Below, piece by piece: positions 1-7,069 of a DNA stretch of 10,940 nt (the stretch's first letter is position 1; the number at the start of each line of letters is the position of its first letter). Both the position numbers and the translations under genes were made by a program. The notes beneath the pieces are model-generated. The model ran no database searches, was not told the DNA's origin, and worked only from the letters and a program-made list of their open reading frames with translations. Source of the DNA: an uncultured Oscillibacter sp. (GTDB lineage: Bacteria > Bacillota > Clostridia > Oscillospirales > Oscillospiraceae); contig CAOJHG010000030.1 in NCBI GenBank assembly GCA_948435975.1, forward strand, positions 1 through 10,940. Reading direction: 5' to 3'.

Positions 1-105
1 CTTATAGCCAGAGCTCAGCTTCTCCAGGTTCTTGGAAAGAGCGCTGGTATTAGTGTTGTAGTTGCGGTAGGCGTTCATCGCCATGATGTTGTGTTGGATT
101 CTCAT
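1..105 (-). CDS. hag: Flagellin, N-terminal fragment (gene runs off the window)
   Basis: Only the first 35 codons are present; the rest lies beyond base 1. The visible protein begins MRIQHNIMAMNAYRNY and continues to LEKLSSGYK, which is the conserved D0/D1 N-terminal helix of bacterial flagellin, the filament subunit exported by the flagellar type III apparatus. The start at base 105 is fixed by the ribosome binding site AAGGAGG seven bases upstream. The gene follows the csrA-like gene on the same strand after a 146-base gap that holds a possible sigma-28 promoter and a CsrA-type RNA hairpin, so expression is probably set at both transcription and translation. The identity is clear from the N-terminus alone; whether this is the main flagellin or a second copy cannot be told from here. 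Confidence 0.93.
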   Translation of the reverse strand, partial: MRIQHNIMAMNAYRNYNTNTSALSKNLEKLSSGYK

Positions 106-110
106 TGTTT

Positions 111-154
111 TGCCTCCTTAGCAAAATTTTGTGTGTTTGAACAGTCCATTGTTC
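111..154 (-). promoter_or_regulatory. Flagellin leader with CsrA-type binding hairpin and GGA-containing Shine-Dalgarno
   Basis: Read on the minus strand, bases 154-139 form GAACA-ATGGAC-TGTTC: a perfect 5-bp stem closing a six-base loop with GGA at loop positions 3-5. This matches the high-affinity CsrA site (A-R-GGA-U hexaloop closed by AC/GU). A further TTGTG/CACAA pairing can extend the stem across an internal loop. A second GGA lies in the Shine-Dalgarno AAGGAGG (about 119-113), roughly 20 bases downstream of the hairpin. Two sites, one in an upstream hairpin and one over the ribosome binding site, is the arrangement known for CsrA control of hag in Bacillus subtilis. Binding here is inferred, not shown. 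Confidence 0.65.
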
Positions 155-210
155 TCCCACAAGAATGGTTGGCGCACCGTCCGGCCCTGGCTGTGGCCTT
201 TAGCCTCCGG

Positions 211-237
211 TCATCCGGCGCAAGGGGTAAAAATCTA
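211..237 (-). promoter_or_regulatory. Possible sigma-28 promoter for flagellin
   Basis: On the minus strand TAGA, then 14 bases, then GCCGGATGA resembles the flagellar sigma-28 pattern TAAA-N15-GCCGATAA, with one mismatch in the -35 and an imperfect -10. It sits just after the csrA stop and would give a leader of about 100 nucleotides containing the CsrA hairpin, which is the expected geometry. The match is loose, so the call is tentative. Confidence 0.35.
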
Positions 238-251
238 TTTCATCCAGCTCG

Positions 252-620
252 TCAGCCGTTTGAAACCTCGGTAAACTGCTCCTTCCCGCTCTGGGGAAAC
301 ATGTGGTTCAACTGCCGCCGCAGGGCCTTCACGTTTTCATCCCTGCCGTCCATCTGGTTCAGCAGCGTCCGCATTGCCGCCAGCGCCTGAGCCTTGCTCC
401 TGTCCCACGGAATCTCCCTCTTCCTCCAGCGGGGCGCGTCGAACACGCAGTCCGGACGCTCTCCGCCGCTCCGCTCCAGGACTTCTCCGCGCAGGACCGT
501 GATTTCCCGCGGGGCCTGAATCACCAGCTTGCAGCGGTCGCCGTTCATGCGGTCAAACTGAACCACCACATTGCCGCCAATGGTCAGATACTCTCCAGGG
601 GTAAGCGATAAACAGAGCAT
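252..620 (-). CDS. csrA: CsrA-family RNA-binding regulator with a C-terminal extension
   Basis: Residues 1-52 align end to end with CsrA: MLCLSLTPGE at the start, GG at 15-16, APRE at 36-39, and VLRGEVLER at 42-50. L4, the GE at 9-10 and the RNA-contacting R44 are kept, while the usual RR at positions 6-7 is LT. CsrA binds GGA motifs in mRNA leaders and blocks translation; in Firmicutes its main target is flagellin mRNA. The protein is 122 residues, about twice the usual 60-75, because of a charged, helix-prone tail at 53-122 that I do not recognise and that is too short to be FliW. The start has AAGGAG eight bases upstream. Flagellin follows on the same strand and its leader carries a matching CsrA site. 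The usual neighbour fliW is not in the window; a TnpB-like gene lies upstream instead. Confidence 0.85.
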   Translation of the reverse strand: MLCLSLTPGEYLTIGGNVVVQFDRMNGDRCKLVIQAPREITVLRGEVLERSGGERPDCVFDAPRWRKREIPWDRSKAQALAAMRTLLNQMDGRDENVKALRRQLNHMFPQSGKEQFTEVSNG

Positions 621-777
621 GATAACAACTCCTTTTCCATACTGCGGTACAACAATCCCTTTTCCCGCACAAGCTCCGGCGTTTTTTCACCGTCATAATA
701 TTGTGGACGCCTTCCCAGGCTTCGGACGTGCGCACACATCCTCTCGTTTCCCACTCTGCGGCCTGGAAAACGCTGAC

Positions 778-895
778 CGAAACAGGACGCTCATCTTTTT
801 GTTGTGATCCTGCTTCGCTCAACGCTCTCCCGGCCGGCCGCATGGGCTTTCACCGGCGTCCCGACCGGCAAGCTGAGATTTTATTTCCAGGGCGT
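778..895 (-). ncRNA. Candidate guide-RNA (omega-RNA-like) scaffold downstream of the dead TnpB
   Basis: The non-coding strip after the TnpB-like stop has strong RNA structure on the minus strand. GCCGGTC (869-863) pairs with GGCCGGC (839-833), a 7-bp stem with one G-U, enclosing a GGTGAAAGCC stretch. Then CGAAGCAGGA (817-808) pairs with TCCTGTTTCG (787-778), a 10-bp stem with one G-U and a 20-base loop. The GCCGGTGAAAGCC and GAAGCAGGA segments resemble, from memory, the right-end/omega-RNA scaffolds of Clostridia IS605-type tnpB genes, which lie at this position and often overlap the end of the coding region. The guide would be the bases immediately 3' of the scaffold, starting near 800 or near 777 depending on where the scaffold ends. 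Boundaries and guide are unproven. Confidence 0.55.
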
Positions 896-2079
896 CACGC
901 GCTGTCACGTCGCTCCTGCAACTGAAAATAACGCGCCAATCCCCAGGCTTTTATATTCTTCGCGGCGTTGATCTCCCTTTGGTGCATCGCGCCGCACTTG
1001 GGGCACCGCCAGGAATCCTTCCTGCCCCCAGCGGCTTCCTGCTCCGTCCCGCAGGCGGAACAGGTCCGGGTCACAGGGGCATAGCGGTCCACCAGGATAA
1101 AGGGTTTCCCCTGCCGCTCCAGCTTGACGCGCAGGCACTCCCGGAACATCCCATATCCGGAATCCCGAAGGTTCCCCCCCGCCGCGTACCTGGAAAGCTC
1201 CTCAAGACTGCCGTCCCGCACACACACGGCGTCCCAGGCGTTGGCTATCCGCCGGGCCTCCTTGTGTACAAAGTCGCGTCTCTGGTTGGCGATATGCTCA
1301 TGAAGCAAACGGTACTTCCGCACGGTCTCCCGATAGTTTTTAGAACCCCTCTGCATCCGGTTCAGTTGGCGTTGGAGCTTTGCCAGCTTTTCCTGTGACT
1401 GCCGCAGCCAGTGGGGCGCCCCGGCCATGCTGCCGTTATCCGCCGCGTAAAAATGCGCCATAGAGTATTTCAGTCCGATGGCCGTCTTTTCTGTTGGGAT
1501 AACGGATTCCGGTTTTTTCACCGGGCATTCGTAGAGAATACAGCAGTAAAAGTTTCCCGTCCTGGTCTTTGTCACGGTGACCCGCTTGAGCTTCCACCAT
1601 GCTTGAGGCCTGCGATGGAATTTTGCCGGGACAATCCCCGCCTTGGTCATGCGGACGCCGTCTTTGGTCGTGTAAATGGTGGGGCCGGATTCAAACACAT
1701 GGTTGCACGCGGTGAAGGAATCCCGGCTGTCCTTCTTCCGCTTGAATTTAGGGTGCCGGAAGGCGTCTGGATTCTTGAAGAACAGCCGAAACGCCTGGGC
1801 CAGCCTGTTGTGCTCCTGGATAAGCGCCTGGTTATCGACCTCTTTCAAAAATGGCGCGCCGGTTTTGTACTTTGCGGGGGTGGGGATGAAATGCGTCCCG
1901 GTCTCCTCATAAAACCGCTCCTGGTCCGAAAGCATCTGATTCCAGAGATACCGGCAGCAGCCGAAGGTCTTCTCAAAAAGCTCCGCTTGCTCCGGGGAAG
2001 GGTAGAGCCGGACTTTCAACGTGGTATACTGAACGGCCATCCCTTCCTGGAGGCATAGGTTTTTGGATTTTCCAGGCAT
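895..2079 (-). CDS. tldR: Nuclease-dead TnpB homologue (TldR-like RNA-guided DNA-binding protein)
   Basis: The protein (394 residues from the start at 2079) has the TnpB layout: an N-terminal LKVRLYPSPEQ helix-turn-helix-like opening, the wedge region, a split RuvC domain and a C-terminal zinc finger with CSAC and CPKC. Active TnpBs of this subgroup carry IGLDYS, VEDLN and HDRDVNAA; here these read IGLKYS, VRDGS and HQREINAA. All three catalytic acids are therefore changed (K204, R288, E369), while flanking residues are well kept, as expected for purifying selection on binding rather than cutting. Nuclease-dead TnpBs called TldRs use guide RNAs to repress promoters and are known beside flagellin genes. 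No tnpA or element ends are seen. The start at 2079 is chosen because GGAGG lies seven bases upstream; in-frame starts at 2109 and 2040 are alternatives. The gene precedes csrA and flagellin on the same strand. Confidence 0.85.
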   Translation of the reverse strand: MPGKSKNLCLQEGMAVQYTTLKVRLYPSPEQAELFEKTFGCCRYLWNQMLSDQERFYEETGTHFIPTPAKYKTGAPFLKEVDNQALIQEHNRLAQAFRLFFKNPDAFRHPKFKRKKDSRDSFTACNHVFESGPTIYTTKDGVRMTKAGIVPAKFHRRPQAWWKLKRVTVTKTRTGNFYCCILYECPVKKPESVIPTEKTAIGLKYSMAHFYAADNGSMAGAPHWLRQSQEKLAKLQRQLNRMQRGSKNYRETVRKYRLLHEHIANQRRDFVHKEARRIANAWDAVCVRDGSLEELSRYAAGGNLRDSGYGMFRECLRVKLERQGKPFILVDRYAPVTRTCSACGTEQEAAGGRKDSWRCPKCGAMHQREINAAKNIKAWGLARYFQLQERRDSA

Positions 2080-2148
2080 GGCCCCACCTCCCCGAAAACG
2101 CTCACTCAACCGGGCAGGCCCCCTTAACTAACCGGCTTATATCTGAAT

Positions 2149-2287
2149 TTTGTAATTGTGTACCTTTTCAAACTCAGAAATTCCTGCGAAAAAAATTTGT
2201 GGATGCTCTTAATTTTGAAGAAGTTCCGCCGATTATAAAAGTGTAGGCCACAAAAAATGCGACTTTGTAAACTTACACCTTTACAAA
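2149..2287. repeat. Two related 24-bp imperfect dyads flanking a 91-bp segment
   Basis: Bases 2149-2172 and 2264-2287 match at 18 of 24 positions in the same register: both begin TTTGTAA, share ACCTTT near the middle, and end CAAA. Each is also partly palindromic, so either orientation is possible. They flank a sigma-28-like promoter and lie directly beside a Hin/Mpi-type serine recombinase gene, whose family acts on roughly 26-bp imperfect palindromes. The right copy also forms the recombinase terminator, which alone could explain its symmetry. A recombination-site role is a hypothesis. Confidence 0.35.
2209..2235 (+). promoter_or_regulatory. Sigma-28-like promoter on the plus strand
   Basis: TTAATTTT, exactly 11 bases, then GCCGATTA closely follows the flagellar sigma-28 consensus TAAAGTTT-N11-GCCGATAA. 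It is a better match than the candidate in front of flagellin. It points away from the motility genes and into the 3' end of the recombinase gene, where no plus-strand gene follows. The same bases on the minus strand contain TATAAT (2237-2232), a possible -10 for the TnpB-like gene, although no good -35 lies upstream. Confidence 0.4.
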
Positions 2288-2292
2288 GCCGC
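2252..2292 (-). terminator. Rho-independent terminator of the recombinase gene
   Basis: On the minus strand GCGGCTTTGTAAA pairs with TTTACAAAGTCGC (13 bp, one G-U) around an 8-base loop, followed by A and six T. It begins 12 bases after the recombinase stop codon, so recombinase transcription probably ends before the TnpB-like gene. Confidence 0.75.
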
Positions 2293-2303
2293 GTTCATTT
2301 TAT

Positions 2304-3050
<747 letters not shown>

Positions 3051-3138
3051 TCAAGTATCAGAAAAAAAGCGCGTTTCCTGGAAGGGATGCGCCTATCCCT
3101 GAACAGCTAAACTGAAAAAAGAAAACCTCCACAAACGC

Positions 3139-3171
3139 AAAAACGCCGCAGGCTATCCCGTCTGCGGCGTT
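3139..3171 (-). terminator. Terminator after the chemoreceptor gene
   Basis: AACGCCGCAG (3142-3151) and CTGCGGCGTT (3162-3171) form a perfect 10-bp inverted repeat with a 10-base loop. On the minus strand the stem runs straight into five T, as expected for a rho-independent terminator 60 bases beyond the chemoreceptor stop. It separates the chemoreceptor from the recombinase. Confidence 0.85.
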
Positions 3172-3231
3172 TGCATGTGTCTTATATGATGCTGGCAAAA
3201 AGACGTACTCTGCGCAATCAAGCAGACAGCC

Positions 3232-4818
3232 TTAAAGATTCGCAAAAACTTCCACCTGTAACTGAAGCCCGCCTGCAATCTTCTGGTTCGTGTCCATCTC
3301 ACTGACGATGCCCGCCAGGTCTCCAACCAATGTATGGGTACTGTCCGCAACGCCTGTGACGCCGGAAACCGCGCCGTCCACCGCGCCGGAAATGCCGGAA
3401 ATGGAACGGGTAATTTCTTCCACAGCAGCCTGAAGACGGTCCGCCTGGCTGTGGAAGGCCTCCATAGACCGCTGTATGTAGGCGGCGTCTTCCCGGTACT
3501 GCCGCCCGGACTGGACCGACAGCGCTAGCTGGTCCGAGATTGTCTGTCCCAGGTAACCGGCCAGCTCTTGGGCGCTTGACGTAAGATACTTGACCGCGCC
3601 GGTGACAATCTCGCTGACCTCCTTGATATGTCCAGCGGCCTCCCCGCAGGCGTCAGCCAACTGACGGACCTCCTGCGCCACCACGGCAAAGCCCTTTCCC
3701 GCTTCTCCCGCCCGGGCGGCTTCAATGGAGGCATTGATGGCAATGAGGTCGGTGGAGGAGGAAATGGAGAGAATATCCTGCGTCAAAATACTGATCTGAT
3801 CCACGCTCCGGCTTTTCTCAATCGCCTCGTTCAGAACGGACAAAATCTTTTCCGTCCTGGCCTGTACGGTTTCCATCTCCTTTTGGGCGGACTGCTCCAT
3901 TTCCTCAGACCGTTCCCGCATTTCCACAGAATAACGGCTGAGGGCGGCGCAGGCGTCCGTCATCTGCTCGGCCTCCTCCTGGGTGCAGCCGGCGCTGGCC
4001 GTGATGGCGGCGGTGTTCCTGGAAATCTCCCCCAGGGCGGCAGAGAGCTGTTCCGTCAGTCCTGAGAGCCGCTTCGCGCTGCCAGAGGAAGTCTCCGTCC
4101 GGCTGTAAATCTTCCCCACCACGCGATTGAGGGACTCCGAGCTGTCCTGAAGCGTATTCATTGCGCTCCGGATCGGTGCAACAACATACCTGTGAATAAT
4201 CCGCAAAGCCACCCACACCAAAAGAACGCCCACCATCAAGGCAGCGGCACTGATAACCAGAGAACTGACATATACCACAAAAAGGCGGCTCTGGGCAGCT
4301 TCCGCCTGTGCGCCAACCGAAGCAGAGAGCGTGTCGATTCCGGTCTCCGCAGCCGTGCTCTGCGCCGCTACTTCTCCATTGGCCATCGCATAGGCCTCCT
4401 GCGTCTTACTGTCAGCGCTGGCACAGGCAAGGCGCACCAGGGCATGTTTGAACGCATCATAATCGTCCAGCAGGCCGCGGTACACAGCCTCATCCCCCTT
4501 GGAGACAAAACGCTCATAGGAGGCAAGCTGCTCATCCAGCACCGCCTCTTTCGCCTTGATTTCCTGGACCAGCCGAATCATGGTGCTGTGGTCCGCCGCC
4601 ACGATATGGGACAAAGCAAGGCGGTGGAGATCCATCATAGAGCGGCGAATCTCCTCCAGTCTGGACTCGCTGACCATATATTCGTCCACGATGACCCCGG
4701 CATTGGCGTGAACGTTGTTGATGCTGAACACCGCCAGAAGATTGGCCAGCAGCATGACCAGTCCCAGAAGCACCACCGGCAGGATCAGGCGCTGCTGCAA
4801 GGTGAGCTTTCCCTTCAT
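3232..4818 (-). CDS. Methyl-accepting chemotaxis protein (transmembrane chemoreceptor)
   Basis: The 528-residue protein has a membrane segment at about 11-32, an extracellular helical sensor of about 150 residues resembling a four-helix-bundle domain, a second membrane segment at about 180-207, and a long cytoplasmic coiled coil. The hairpin tip at about 355-390 carries the signature [20 protein letters not shown] and AQEVRQLAD, which binds CheA/CheW. After the second membrane segment only a short [10 protein letters not shown] stretch resembles the start of a HAMP domain; the second HAMP helix is not evident. No C-terminal CheR-binding pentapeptide is seen. The start has GGGAGGT seven bases upstream. 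It begins 40 bases after the solute-binding protein gene on the same strand, so the two are probably co-transcribed, and the binding protein is a likely ligand-presenting partner (inference). Confidence 0.93.
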   Translation of the reverse strand: MKGKLTLQQRLILPVVLLGLVMLLANLLAVFSINNVHANAGVIVDEYMVSESRLEEIRRSMMDLHRLALSHIVAADHSTMIRLVQEIKAKEAVLDEQLASYERFVSKGDEAVYRGLLDDYDAFKHALVRLACASADSKTQEAYAMANGEVAAQSTAAETGIDTLSASVGAQAEAAQSRLFVVYVSSLVISAAALMVGVLLVWVALRIIHRYVVAPIRSAMNTLQDSSESLNRVVGKIYSRTETSSGSAKRLSGLTEQLSAALGEISRNTAAITASAGCTQEEAEQMTDACAALSRYSVEMRERSEEMEQSAQKEMETVQARTEKILSVLNEAIEKSRSVDQISILTQDILSISSSTDLIAINASIEAARAGEAGKGFAVVAQEVRQLADACGEAAGHIKEVSEIVTGAVKYLTSSAQELAGYLGQTISDQLALSVQSGRQYREDAAYIQRSMEAFHSQADRLQAAVEEITRSISGISGAVDGAVSGVTGVADSTHTLVGDLAGIVSEMDTNQKIAGGLQLQVEVFANL

Positions 4819-4858
4819 AATAAATACCTCCCAATGTCTGTCTTTTCCAGCGGCGGCA

Positions 4859-6088
4859 TCACCGCGCCGTCACATTCTCCACCATACGATCCAGTTGGGC
4901 CTGCAGAGATGCGCCGGAGGGATTCCCCTGCGCCATGCTGGATGAAAACTCCTCCACCGGCGCCCAGAAGTTTCCTCCCACCCGCTGAATCTGAGAGAAC
5001 TCCGACTGTGCCAGCAGCGCCGCTATAGCCGCCGAATTCTGGACCTCTGCTGAAGCCGCAGCGGAACTGTTGGAAGGTCCCTGTCCCCGCCGCTCAAAAC
5101 GCAGCCGCTGGTTTTCCTCATTGGTGATCCACTCCGCCAGCCGGGCCGCCCAATCCGGATGCTCTGAATATGCGTTCACTCCAACGAGCTTGCATCCGGA
5201 GAACGAGGCCATCTGGACCTGCTGTCCGCCGCATGTATAGGTTGGGAGCTTCACCGCCCCAGCACTATCCCCCCAGGCCTCCTGAACGGCCACTGCATTC
5301 CAAACGCCGCTGACGCCTGCGATAACCGAGCCGTCTTGAACGCCTCTTAGAAACTCCTCATCGGTCCGGTTGGAAAAGCTGGGACTGGCGGCGATAGACA
5401 GCATAGCCTGCGCCACGTCCACGCCGGAGATGGGTCCGTCCGTGCTGTTCCAGGTGCAGTAATTGGTAAGGCCATCCTCATTCAGCCCCACCTCCAGTCC
5501 GGTGTTGCCAAAGAAGGCGTAGACGTACCAGGCAGAACTCCAATCCATTGCGGTCTGCCGTCCTGCCGCTTCCGCTGCAGCCAGAATGCGGTCCATCGTC
5601 TGAACGTCCTCCTCGCTGAAATAATCCTTATTATAATACAGGAAGTATCCATTGTCCGCCGTCAAAGGATAGGCGTACAGCGTACCGCCCACACTGGCGG
5701 CCTCCACCGCTGCTGAGAGGCTGTCCGCCCGGATAGACGCGGCGTCCTCAATGGGGTCCAGCGCACCGGCTGCGGCCAGAGCGGCTACCTGGTCATCCGC
5801 GAAAGTAAAGACATCCGCGCCGTTCTCCAAATCTCCCAGCAGTGCATCCTTGCAGCTTGATTCGCTCTGCGGCTGGCAGGTGATTTGAAAGTGGGCCTCC
5901 GTATAGCGGGCCTGGAAGGAGGCAGCGATTTCCTGAAGGAGTTCCATATCCTCTTCCGCACCCCAGACGGTGAGTTCCACGATTTGCTGTGAGGGAGCCT
6001 CGTCCGCAGAAGGAGCCGGTTTCCCACAAGAGGATAACATAAAAAGCAGTCCTACTGATAAAAGCAGGAAAAATGACCTTTTTTTCAT
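4859..6088 (-). CDS. Extracellular solute-binding lipoprotein, ABC sugar-type (family 1)
   Basis: The start at 6088 gives [20 protein letters not shown] followed by a lipobox cysteine, a lipoprotein signal for anchoring outside the cell membrane; the earlier in-frame ATG at 6121 would hide this signal. AAAGG lies nine bases upstream. The mature part opens with [20 protein letters not shown], the first strand and helix of the MalE-like fold, and continues with [42 protein letters not shown] and [14 protein letters not shown] segments typical of carbohydrate-binding proteins of about 400 residues. No permease or ATPase genes lie next to it. Instead a chemoreceptor gene follows after 40 bases, suggesting a sensing role as well as or instead of uptake. 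Substrate is not predictable from sequence. Confidence 0.9.
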   Translation of the reverse strand: MKKRSFFLLLSVGLLFMLSSCGKPAPSADEAPSQQIVELTVWGAEEDMELLQEIAASFQARYTEAHFQITCQPQSESSCKDALLGDLENGADVFTFADDQVAALAAAGALDPIEDAASIRADSLSAAVEAASVGGTLYAYPLTADNGYFLYYNKDYFSEEDVQTMDRILAAAEAAGRQTAMDWSSAWYVYAFFGNTGLEVGLNEDGLTNYCTWNSTDGPISGVDVAQAMLSIAASPSFSNRTDEEFLRGVQDGSVIAGVSGVWNAVAVQEAWGDSAGAVKLPTYTCGGQQVQMASFSGCKLVGVNAYSEHPDWAARLAEWITNEENQRLRFERRGQGPSNSSAAASAEVQNSAAIAALLAQSEFSQIQRVGGNFWAPVEEFSSSMAQGNPSGASLQAQLDRMVENVTAR

Positions 6089-6174
6089 ATCATCATACCT
6101 TTCCGGCAAATTGACAGCCACATGCGAACGAACACAGCACCCTGTTACAAGCCAAGCCCATGGCTGTTTTCATA

Positions 6175-6203
6175 ATTATACCATTGATTCCCCTAATTCG
6201 CAA
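6175..6203 (-). promoter_or_regulatory. Sigma-A promoter of the binding-protein/chemoreceptor pair
   Basis: On the minus strand TTGCGA, 17 bases, then TATAAT, preceded by TGG. A start near 6168 gives a leader of about 80 bases. The -35 contains TTGCGAA, also present in both arms of the TetR operator at 6361-6392, so cross-regulation is possible but only a half-site is visible. Confidence 0.6.
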
Positions 6204-6328
6204 TCTCTGCTTTCGTTGTCAAGCAGGTAAAGATTCCGTGTGCCTGCGCCTGGCATTTTGATTAGGCTTTATGAATGCAGCACGGGCACGGATTGACTTC
6301 AATTATTCAGATAAAACGGTTTTCCAGC
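6204..6328. other. Divergent intergenic core without recognised gene
   Basis: This stretch lies between the two divergent promoters. I see no coding region with a ribosome binding site, no clear hairpin and no repeat in it. Confidence 0.5.
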
Positions 6329-6357
6329 TTGACAGCATTTCTCAAATGTGCTATCAT
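6329..6357 (+). promoter_or_regulatory. Sigma-A promoter of the TetR-family gene
   Basis: A perfect TTGACA (6329-6334), a 17-base spacer and TATCAT (6352-6357). Transcription would start around 6364, inside the inverted repeat that follows. Confidence 0.8.
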
Positions 6358-6360
6358 TCA

Positions 6361-6392
6361 TTTGCGAATATGAAACTTAAAATGTTCGCAAA
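6361..6392. promoter_or_regulatory. Inverted-repeat operator, probably for the TetR-family repressor
   Basis: TTTGCGAA and TTCGCAAA are perfect 8-bp inverted arms separated by 16 bases. The repeat begins four bases after the -10 and ends 27 bases before the regulator's start codon, so a bound repressor would block its own transcription. Autoregulation through such a dyad is usual for TetR proteins; binding here is inferred. Confidence 0.6.
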
Positions 6393-6419
6393 CGGGTCCG
6401 CAAGAAAGGGGGACACGCT

Positions 6420-7010
6420 GTGCCATCAAAACCTGTTCTTTCAGACGGCGACAAGAAAGCCATCCGCGAGAGGTTAAGAACGCTGTGCGAGGAATGCTGG
6501 ATTGCGCAGGGGTACAAAAAGACCAGCATCAAAAGCCTGTGTGATCAGGCGGGCATATCCATCGGCACATTTTACACACTTTATCCCGCAAAGGAGGATT
6601 TGTTCTCCGAAACCATCAGCCTCATACAAACCAGACTGACGGAGAAAATTCTTGACATCAACAGGCGCAGTCAGACAAAGGAGGGGTTTGCCCGATCTAT
6701 AAAAGAGCTGTTCCGGGAATATGACAGCAAACCATTCTTGTATAATGTCAACACGCCGGATTTTCAGACTTTTGTGACGAAGCTCCCGAAAGAAACTCTG
6801 CAAAAAATCAAACTTGACAGCTTTGACGCTTTCAAGCAGGCTGCCCAGGCCGCAAACCTCACTTTGAAAATGGAGCCGTCTCAGGCATACGGGATATTGA
6901 GCGCGCTGCTGTCCACCATCAACGCAAAAGAAACGCTCGCTGCCGCCTGTGATTATTTCGCTGTGTTTGACTGTATGGCGGATATTCTTGTGAACAGTAT
7001 CTTTGCGTAA
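6420..7010 (+). CDS. TetR/AcrR-family transcriptional regulator
   Basis: The 196-residue length and the N-terminal helix-turn-helix (TSIKSLCDQAGISIGTFYTLYPAKEDLF at about 34-62, given here only as the recognisable region) identify a TetR-family repressor. The C-terminal ligand-binding part has no recognisable specificity. It starts with GTG at 6420, supported by AAAGGGGG seven bases upstream. It has its own promoter and a likely operator immediately upstream. Downstream, after 59 bases, lies a GNAT acetyltransferase on the same strand, which may be in the same transcript. The divergent binding-protein operon is another possible target. No efflux pump, the commonest TetR target, is in the window. 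Confidence 0.88.
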   Translation: MPSKPVLSDGDKKAIRERLRTLCEECWIAQGYKKTSIKSLCDQAGISIGTFYTLYPAKEDLFSETISLIQTRLTEKILDINRRSQTKEGFARSIKELFREYDSKPFLYNVNTPDFQTFVTKLPKETLQKIKLDSFDAFKQAAQAANLTLKMEPSQAYGILSALLSTINAKETLAAACDYFAVFDCMADILVNSIFA

Positions 7011-7069
7011 TGGAGATTTCATAGGATCAGAAATAAATCTAAGATTATTAAGTTTTAGGAGCGTACAGC

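Noticed and set aside
584..739. A 51-codon minus-strand ORF (MCAHVRSLGRRPQYYDGEK...) upstream of and overlapping csrA
   Set aside because: It has no properly spaced ribosome binding site, runs out of frame into csrA, and resembles no family I know; the stretch is better explained as guide RNA and csrA leader.
1411..2058. A 215-codon plus-strand ORF opposite the TnpB-like gene
   Set aside because: It is a mirror of the high-GC coding strand of a gene with clear homology; no ribosome binding site and no family resemblance.
2241..2276. GTGTA...TACAC inverted pentamers
   Set aside because: Five-base arms 26 bases apart are expected by chance and overlap a better-supported terminator.
3083..3100. 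AGGGAT-GCGCCT-ATCCCT hairpin upstream of the recombinase
   Set aside because: A perfect 6-bp stem but with no adjacent T run, promoter or second copy; nothing supports a function.
4192..5028. A 278-codon plus-strand ORF spanning the chemoreceptor and binding-protein junction
   Set aside because: It is antisense to two well-supported genes and has low-complexity composition.
6318..6328. Nine-base match GTTTTCCAG of the possible guide just upstream of the TetR promoter
   Set aside because: Nine-base matches occur many times by chance; without a fixed guide boundary and TAM it is not evidence of targeting.
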